From the NCBI GenBank assembly GCA_012516015.1, contig JAAYXG010000153.1, positions 1 through 11,812 on the forward strand: DNA of 11,812 nt, given 5' to 3'. Each line of letters opens with the position of its first letter. The stretch's first letter is position 1. The notes beneath the pieces were generated by a model that did no database searches, had not been told where the DNA came from, and was given only the letters and a program-made list of their open reading frames with translations. The stretch comes from Lysobacteraceae bacterium. GTDB taxonomy: Bacteria > Pseudomonadota > Gammaproteobacteria > Steroidobacterales > Steroidobacteraceae. The translations under genes were made by a program, and so were the position numbers. Below, in pieces: positions 7,129 through 11,812 of the stretch.

Positions 7129-8909
7129 CGCCCGCGCAGGAACATCCGATCCAGGTCTTGCATGCTGAGATACGTCCAGGTGGGGCGACCGTGATTGCAT
7201 TGATCGCTGCGCACGGTGCGCTCCATTTCCCGCAACAGGGCATTCATCTCCGGGATGCTTAGATTGCGGTTGGCCCGCACGGCGCCGTGACAAGCGATCG
7301 TACCGAGCACTTCATTGATCGCCTCCTCGACGCCGCGGCTCGCTCCTTCAGCCACGAGCTCCGCGCCGATGCGGCGGACGAGCTCGTCGATGTCTCGCGT
7401 CGTGAGCACCGCCGGGATCGCACGAACCAGCACACCGGTCGGCCCGGAGCGCACGAGGTCCAGCCCGGCGCGCGCGAGCATGGGAGCGTGTTCCTCGAGC
7501 GCGTCCGCCTCGGCGGGCGAAACCGAGAGCGCGTGCGGCGTAAGCAACGTCTGCGTCGCGATCGCGCCGTTCGCGAGCGCCGCCTTCAGCTTCTCGTACG
7601 TCGTTCGTTCGTGCGCCGCATGCATGTCGACGAGAATCAGGCCATCCGGCGCTTGCGAAAGGATGTACACGCCGTGAAGCTGCGCGAGCGCAAAGCCAAG
7701 CGGTGGTGTGTCGGGTGCGCTCTGCGTCGCCGCGACGGTGCTCGAGAAATCGTCGCGCGGGATCTCGCGCCGCCCGGCTGCACGCTCCGATACATGTAGC
7801 GAAAGATGCGACTGCGCCGGTCCGCGCGCCGGCCACATGGGCGCCGCGCTGGATTCGCTCGGGAGCACGACGTCGGCACTCGCGGGTGGCGCGACCGCGA
7901 GCGACGACCCCGCATGGGTTTCGCGCAGCACGCGCTCGACGGATCGAAATAGGAAGTCGTGCACGTGTCGCGGGTCCCGAAAGCGAACCTCCAGCTTCGC
8001 CGGATGCGCATTCACGTCGACCTGACGGGGATCGAGCTCCATGAACAAGACGAATGCCGGAAAGCGGCCGTGGAACATCACGTCGCGATATCCCAAGCGG
8101 ATCGCGCTCGCGACGAGGCGATCGCGAAGCACGCGTCCATTGAGATAAAAATGCTGCAGATCCGGTTGTGCGCGCGCGAACGTCGGTTGACACAGCCAGC
8201 CGGTCAGCTTGCATCCCGCTGACTCGTGCTCGATGTACATCGCATTCGCAATGAATTCGTCGCCGACGACCTGCGCTACGCGGCGCTCGCGTTCGAGCTG
8301 CGTGCGCGCCTGCGGATACTCGATCGGCCGCCGCTTGCCGATCGTGAGCGAAAAGGCGGTGTCGAACGCTGACAGCGCGAGCCGTTCGATCATGCGCTCG
8401 ACGTGCTGATTCTCGGTGCGCTCGGCGCGCAGGAATTTGCGTCGTGCGGGAACGTTGAAGAAGAGATCTCGCACCTCTACCGTCGTGCCGACCGGATGCG
8501 GCGCAGGCTCGGGCGGGCTCAGTTGACCGTTGTCGGCGCTGATCGCGTATCCGACTTGCGCGTCGGGTCTTCTCGAGACGAGCCGCATGCGCGAGACCGA
8601 TGCGATGCTCGGCAGCGCTTCGCCGCGGAAACCGAGCGACGCGACTTGCTCGAGATCGTCGATCGTCGTGATCTTGCTCGTCGCATGGCGCGCCAACGCG
8701 AGCGCGAGCTCCTCCCGTTCGATCCCCGAACCGTCATCGCGAACGCGGCACAGACGCACGCCGCCATCTTCGATCTCCACCTCGACGCGCTGCGCACCGG
8801 CATCGATGCTGTTCTCCACGAGCTCCTTGACTACGGATGCCGGTCGTTCGACGACCTCGCCCGCCGCGATTTGATGAATGAGCTGCTCGGAAAGAATTCG
8901 GATGGACAT
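7125..8909 (-). CDS. mutL: DNA mismatch repair protein MutL, endonuclease-type
   Basis: MutL is the ATPase matchmaker linking mismatch recognition by MutS to strand incision. The 594-residue protein has the GHKL ATPase motifs QIAAGEVVERP (13-23), ENSIDAG with Asn33, DDGSGI (58-63) and GFRGEAL (93-99), then the transducer domain (NVPARRKFL, DVNAHPAKLEVRF). A Ser/Ala/Pro-rich linker (about 335-403) leads to a C-terminal dimerisation domain. That domain carries DMHAAHERTTYE (428-439), ACHGAVR (539-545), CNHGRPT (571-577) and FLRG (590-593). This is the metal-binding endonuclease set, absent from E. coli MutL. ATG 8907-8909 (MSIRIL) matches family N-termini; an upstream in-frame GTG would add four residues. 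No good Shine-Dalgarno is seen. It overlaps miaA by four bases. Confidence 0.97.
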   Translation of the reverse strand: MSIRILSEQLIHQIAAGEVVERPASVVKELVENSIDAGAQRVEVEIEDGGVRLCRVRDDGSGIEREELALALARHATSKITTIDDLEQVASLGFRGEALPSIASVSRMRLVSRRPDAQVGYAISADNGQLSPPEPAPHPVGTTVEVRDLFFNVPARRKFLRAERTENQHVERMIERLALSAFDTAFSLTIGKRRPIEYPQARTQLERERRVAQVVGDEFIANAMYIEHESAGCKLTGWLCQPTFARAQPDLQHFYLNGRVLRDRLVASAIRLGYRDVMFHGRFPAFVLFMELDPRQVDVNAHPAKLEVRFRDPRHVHDFLFRSVERVLRETHAGSSLAVAPPASADVVLPSESSAAPMWPARGPAQSHLSLHVSERAAGRREIPRDDFSSTVAATQSAPDTPPLGFALAQLHGVYILSQAPDGLILVDMHAAHERTTYEKLKAALANGAIATQTLLTPHALSVSPAEADALEEHAPMLARAGLDLVRSGPTGVLVRAIPAVLTTRDIDELVRRIGAELVAEGASRGVEEAINEVLGTIACHGAVRANRNLSIPEMNALLREMERTVRSDQCNHGRPTWTYLSMQDLDRMFLRGR

Positions 8910-8935
8910 GGCGCGGCACACGTTGAACCGCGCGC

Positions 8936-8944
8936 AGAATACCA
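8936..8944 (-). promoter_or_regulatory. Possible extended -10 promoter for mutL
   Basis: TGGTATTCT on the minus strand has the TGN extension and TATTCT (four of six -10 matches). No -35 box is found 17 bases upstream, where the GGTTAGC heptamers lie. A start near 8929 would give a leader of about 20 bases before the mutL ATG. The case is weak but the position is sensible. Confidence 0.3.
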
Positions 8945-8948
8945 GACA

Positions 8949-9042
8949 GGTTAGCGGTTAGCGGTTAGTCAGAGCGCGCTCGCGCGCTTCTTACTCTGAC
9001 TATCCCCTACTCGCTCTCCCTACCCCCTATCCGCGTCCGCTA
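8949..9042. repeat. Intergenic element B: heptamers and hairpin between amiB and mutL
   Basis: Three tandem heptamers GGTTAGC, GGTTAGC, GGTTAGT occupy 8949-8969. They run into a hairpin with perfect 9-base arms TAGTCAGAG (8966-8974) and CTCTGACTA (8994-9002). Inside it is a second stem GCGCG-CTCG-CGCGC (8974-8987). The other flank (9003-9042), read on the minus strand, is G-rich with roughly 7-base spacing of GGGGTAG-like words and starts at the amiB TAG stop. Its architecture resembles element A after purA. No T-run follows, so it is not a canonical terminator. It could be a dispersed intergenic repeat, an mRNA 3'-end stabiliser for amiB or a spacer that sets mutL expression; all are inference. 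Confidence 0.7.
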
Positions 9043-10290
9043 GTGGCCGGTTCCGCTTGCCGCATGCCCGACGCCTTCGCTCGTGCTCGCAACGATGGTC
9101 GAACCGCCGGCGCCGGAGCGCAGCTTGGCGATCATCGTTCCCGGCGGCGGGCTCGAATAAAAGTAGGAGCGCACGCCCTTGAAGATCGCTTCGGCGAGGC
9201 GCTGTTGATGCTTCGGATTGATGAGGCGCGCCTCTTCGGTCGGGTTCGAAATGAAAGCGGTCTCGACGAGCAGCGAAGGAATATCCGGCGCTTTGAGCAC
9301 GAGGAACCCGGCGTGTTTGACGCCGCGACGCGTGATGTTCCCCATCTCGTACAACGAATTCATCACCTTGTCCGCGGCCTCGATGCTCGCGCTCATGCTC
9401 GCTCCTTGAGAGAGATCGAGCAGCACGGACTTCAGCACGTCGTCCTTGTCATCGAGCGACACGCCGCCGACGAGATCGGACGCATTCTCGCGATCCGCCA
9501 ACCAGCGCGCCGATTCGTCGCTCGCGCCGCGCGCCGAGAGCACGTACACGGACGAGCCGACGACCGAGCGGTCGTGGAACGCATCGGCGTGGACTGAAAT
9601 GAACATGTCGGCCTGGTGCTTTCGCGCACGAGCCACGCGCTCTCGAAGCGGCACAAAGTAATCGCCGTCGCGCGTGAGCACGGCACGCATGCCGGGCTCT
9701 CGATCGATCCGATCCTTGAGGCGCTTTGAGATCGCGAGCGTCACGTTCTTCTCGAACGTGCCGCGTTTGCCTATCGAGCCGGGATCTTGCCCCCCGTGTC
9801 CTGCATCGATCGCGATGATGACGTCGCGGCCATGTACGTCCGTCGCGGATTTGACGACCGTCGGCGGAGCGCGTTTCGCCGCCGGTTCCAGATCGACGAC
9901 GAGACGATGACCGTAGCTGCCGCTCGGTGCGACGGGGAAAGCCTTCGGAGAAGCGTTTGCCGCGAGATCGATCACCACACGCAACGCACCGTTGCCTTGC
10001 TCGCCGAGACGGATCTGCTTGATGTACCCCTGGTTCGTCGGAAGCGACCGCGGAGTGTTGCCAGCGTTGGTGGACGCGATATCGACGACGACACGATCGG
10101 GGTTGCTCAGCGTCAGCGTCGTGTATTCGGCCGGACCCGACAAATCGAATACGACGCGGGTGGCATCGGGACCTGCCCAGACTCGCACGTCTTTCAAGGT
10201 GACGCCGGCGACGGCGGGAACAGCGACAACGAGGCCTACGACCGTCGCGGTCAGGACCGAAAGGACACGTCGTAGGCTCAGCACCGGCAT
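9040..10290 (-). CDS. amiB: N-acetylmuramoyl-L-alanine amidase (AmiB type)
   Basis: This periplasmic zinc amidase cuts the bond between MurNAc and the stem peptide to split septal peptidoglycan. The 416-residue protein has a signal peptide (MPVLSLRRVL..., cleavage near AVA-G, about residue 28), an AMIN domain (about 30-135) for septal targeting, and an Amidase_3 domain (about 156-375). Zinc ligands are His165 (DAGHGG), Glu180 (GTFEKN) and His234 (SVHADA), with catalytic Glu343 (VETAFISN). The segment 255-312 matches the insertion that forms the autoinhibitory helix relieved by EnvC/NlpD-type activators. It ends in PPPGT and a Gly/Ser/Thr-rich tail without LysM, unlike several gammaproteobacterial AmiB proteins. 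No Shine-Dalgarno precedes the ATG. AmiC is the main alternative; gene order favours amiB. Confidence 0.94.
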   Translation of the reverse strand: MPVLSLRRVLSVLTATVVGLVVAVPAVAGVTLKDVRVWAGPDATRVVFDLSGPAEYTTLTLSNPDRVVVDIASTNAGNTPRSLPTNQGYIKQIRLGEQGNGALRVVIDLAANASPKAFPVAPSGSYGHRLVVDLEPAAKRAPPTVVKSATDVHGRDVIIAIDAGHGGQDPGSIGKRGTFEKNVTLAISKRLKDRIDREPGMRAVLTRDGDYFVPLRERVARARKHQADMFISVHADAFHDRSVVGSSVYVLSARGASDESARWLADRENASDLVGGVSLDDKDDVLKSVLLDLSQGASMSASIEAADKVMNSLYEMGNITRRGVKHAGFLVLKAPDIPSLLVETAFISNPTEEARLINPKHQQRLAEAIFKGVRSYFYSSPPPGTMIAKLRSGAGGSTIVASTSEGVGHAASGTGH

Positions 10291-10300
10291 GGTGCGGCGT

Positions 10301-10330
10301 AATCTAACGCGCGACGCCCAGGGATTTCAA
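10301..10330 (-). promoter_or_regulatory. Promoter-like boxes upstream of amiB
   Basis: TTGAAA (10330-10325, five of six -35 matches) is followed after 18 bases by TAGATT (10306-10301, four of six -10 matches). The start point would be only about 3-4 bases before the amiB ATG, giving an almost leaderless mRNA, which agrees with the missing Shine-Dalgarno. A second -10-like box CATAAT (10340-10335, five of six) lies upstream without a clear -35. The surrounding bases are clearly richer in A/T than the rest of the window. Confidence 0.45.
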
Positions 10331-10364
10331 TAAAATTATGGACATAGACTCTTTAATTTGGGAG

Positions 10365-10856
10365 TTACCGCAACATTTCGGCAAGGATATCGACTCCTCT
10401 GGGGGTTCCCGCGCTCAAGGACACCTCGCGCCCGGCCGTGGCGGGCTCCAAATAGGCGATCTCGACACGAAGGTCGACCGGCGGCAGGCGCGTACCGGCG
10501 CGTGACGGCCATTCGATGAGCAGAATCGCGCCGGGGACGAGCAAATCCCGAACTCCAAGCGGCTCCAACTCGTCGGGATCGGCCAATCGATAAAGATCGA
10601 GGTGGTAGATCGAGTGCGTCGCCACCGAGTACGGCTCGACCAAAGTGTAAGTGGGGCTGCGTATCGGCCCTTCGACGCCCGCGGCCGAGAGCACACCTGC
10701 CACGAGCGTGGTTTTACCGGCGCCAAGATCGCCTTCCAGCGCCACGCACTGAGCGCGTTCATCCGACGCGAGCAGCACACGCCCAAGTTGACGGCCCAGC
10801 TCGCGCATCGCCTCGGGCGAGGACACCGTCAAGCGAGTTGCGGTCGATTGAGACAC
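10365..10856 (-). CDS. tsaE: tRNA t6A synthesis ATPase TsaE
   Basis: TsaE is the ATPase that, with TsaB and TsaD, completes the threonylcarbamoyl-adenosine (t6A37) modification of ANN-decoding tRNAs. The protein carries the P-loop GDLGAGKTT (42-50), SPTYTLVEPY (switch region), HLDLYRLADPDELEPLGVRD and LLIEWP, all family hallmarks. With GTG at 10854-10856 it is 163 residues, near the E. coli length (153), and overlaps nnrD by 28 bases. Other possible starts are TTG at 10830-10832, which overlaps the nnrD stop, or a later ATG that would leave too short a segment before the P-loop. None has a good Shine-Dalgarno, so the start is uncertain. Translation is probably coupled to nnrD. The next gene, amiB, follows after 74 bases. 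Confidence 0.92.
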   Translation of the reverse strand: MSQSTATRLTVSSPEAMRELGRQLGRVLLASDERAQCVALEGDLGAGKTTLVAGVLSAAGVEGPIRSPTYTLVEPYSVATHSIYHLDLYRLADPDELEPLGVRDLLVPGAILLIEWPSRAGTRLPPVDLRVEIAYLEPATAGREVSLSAGTPRGVDILAEMLR

Positions 10857-11812
10857 GTCGGCAAGTACTCGAATAAATCGCTCGCGATCAAACCACGCTC
10901 GCCTCGGCGCGCCGCCAGATCGCCGGCCATCGCGTGCGCCAGCACCGCGACACGCACGGCCGCGGCCGTATCCTGCGCCTGAGCCATCACACCTGCGACG
11001 ACGCCGGTGAGCACATCGCCCATCCCCGGCGAGGCCATGCCCGGATTGCCGCGGTCGCAGATCGAAGGCAACGCGCCCGGAGACACGACGACGCTCGCCG
11101 CACCTTTCAGCACGACGATGCTGTCGAAACGAGCGGCGATTGCGCTCGCCGCACCGATACGATCGGATTGCACCTGCTCGGTGGTCTTTCCGAGCAAACG
11201 ACCAGCTTCTCCGGGATGAGGCGTCAGCACACGCGGGGCTTTCGGCGAAGCGCTCGCACCTTGCCGCGCCAGGAGATTGAGCGCATCCGCATCGAACACG
11301 GCGCGCCGCTCGCTGTTGAGAGCCGCTTCGAGCATTGCCTGCGACCATTCGTCCTGTCCGAGACCGGGTCCGACCGCGAGCACGTCGGCGCGCTCGATCA
11401 ATGCGCCGAGCTCCGCCGCGCTCGCCACGCCGCGACACATGAGCTCGGGCCGCGCAGCAACGATTGCGCCGACATTCTCGGGCCGCGTCGCGACGGTTAC
11501 CCGACCGGCGCCTGATCGAAGCGCCGCTTCTCCGGCGAGGCGAGCCGCGCCGGCCATCCCTACTCCGCCGCCTACGACCAGAACATCGCCGTTCTGACCC
11601 TTGTGAGCGGTGCGAGGCCGCGGCGGAAGCACACGCCCGATCTCGTCTTCGCTGAGGCGCAGCGCCGTGGCAGGCACGTGCGCCAGTGCGTCGCGGCGAA
11701 TTTGCAGATCGTCGAACACGAGCGTGCCGACGTGATCCGGCCCCGCGCCGACATAGAAACCAAGCTTCAAGCCGATGAACGTCACCGTGCGATGAGCGCG
11801 CACGGCGGCGCC
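10829..11812 (-). CDS. nnrD: NAD(P)HX dehydratase, bifunctional with epimerase (5' part missing)
   Basis: This enzyme repairs hydrated NADH/NADPH: the epimerase half interconverts R and S forms and the dehydratase half restores NAD(P)H with ADP or ATP. The 327 visible residues are open at the right edge. The first about 35 (AVRAHRTVTFIGLKLGFYVG, GTLVFDDL) are the end of an NnrE-type epimerase domain, so the whole gene is the fused YjeF type. The dehydratase domain has KGQNGDVLVVGGG (71-83), AVGPGLGQ, TPHPGE (197-202), VLKGA and GNPGMASPGMGD (255-266), with Asp266 as expected catalytic base. The residue before GMGD is Pro, where many homologues have Gly. The TGA lies inside the start region of tsaE. 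E. coli yjeF-yjeE is arranged likewise. Confidence 0.94.
   Translation of the reverse strand, partial: GAAVRAHRTVTFIGLKLGFYVGAGPDHVGTLVFDDLQIRRDALAHVPATALRLSEDEIGRVLPPRPRTAHKGQNGDVLVVGGGVGMAGAARLAGEAALRSGAGRVTVATRPENVGAIVAARPELMCRGVASAAELGALIERADVLAVGPGLGQDEWSQAMLEAALNSERRAVFDADALNLLARQGASASPKAPRVLTPHPGEAGRLLGKTTEQVQSDRIGAASAIAARFDSIVVLKGAASVVVSPGALPSICDRGNPGMASPGMGDVLTGVVAGVMAQAQDTAAAVRVAVLAHAMAGDLAARRGERGLIASDLFEYLPTCLNRPQLA

Noticed and set aside
7129..7293. Upstream extension of miaA by 55 codons
   Set aside because: The extension is the out-of-frame reading of the mutL 3' end. MiaA homologues begin right before the P-loop, and the ATGA junction with mutL gives a natural start.
7348..8214. 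288-codon minus-strand frame inside mutL
   Set aside because: It is a +1/-1 frame of mutL with an Arg/Ala-rich composition and no recognisable domain.
9003..9039. Canonical G-quadruplex on the minus strand
   Set aside because: Only three runs of three or more G occur within a short span (5, 3 and 4), so the usual four-tract rule is not met.
10857..11438. Upstream extension of tsaE into nnrD (total 357 codons)
   Set aside because: The extra N-terminal part is an Arg-rich out-of-frame reading of nnrD. TsaE proteins are about 150-165 residues.

Overview
The window is a compact, GC-rich housekeeping cluster that reads as gammaproteobacterial. Its gene order on the minus strand is nnrD-tsaE-amiB-mutL-miaA-hfq-hflX-hflK-hflC-yjeT-purA, followed by the 5' part of rnr. 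This is nearly the classical Escherichia coli order (yjeF-yjeE-amiB-mutL-miaA-hfq-hflX-hflK-hflC-yjeT-purA-nsrR-rnr), with nsrR absent and a tRNA-Leu in its place. The MutL carries the nicking-endonuclease motifs that E. coli MutL lacks. High GC and that MutL type point to a Pseudomonas/Xanthomonas-like or deeper-branching gammaproteobacterium rather than an enteric. The species cannot be named from this sequence.

Layout, in transcription order (right to left). Metabolite repair NnrD, partial at the right edge, overlaps tsaE (tRNA t6A synthesis). A 74-bp AT-rich gap with promoter-like boxes leads into amiB, a periplasmic amidase. A 130-bp gap holding a heptamer/hairpin element precedes mutL. 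mutL and miaA overlap by four bases (ATGA). A 128-bp leader with two small stem-loops precedes hfq. hflX follows hfq closely. A small hairpin centred on the hflX stop codon separates it from hflK. hflK-hflC-yjeT-purA are packed with 1-base overlap, 9-bp and 7-bp gaps. On the plus strand, a tRNA-Leu(CAG) gene with a near-consensus promoter lies between purA and rnr, against the direction of the neighbouring genes.

Functional logic. The cluster groups translation-quality and RNA functions (TsaE, MiaA, Hfq, HflX, RNase R, tRNA-Leu), membrane proteostasis (HflK/HflC, partners of FtsH), mismatch repair (MutL), cell separation (AmiB), metabolite repair (NnrD) and purine synthesis (PurA). The tight junctions imply co-transcription in at least three blocks: nnrD-tsaE; mutL-miaA; and hflK-hflC-yjeT-purA. 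hfq-hflX may form another or join its neighbours.

I see no phage, IS, CRISPR, toxin-antitoxin or defence system, and no convincing new multi-gene system. The most unusual material is non-coding: two intergenic elements built from G-rich 7-base units and inverted arms, each abutting or overlapping a TAG stop codon (after purA and after amiB). There is also an hfq leader that offers a second, upstream, Shine-Dalgarno-equipped start codon. No gene-free stretch exceeds 300 bases.
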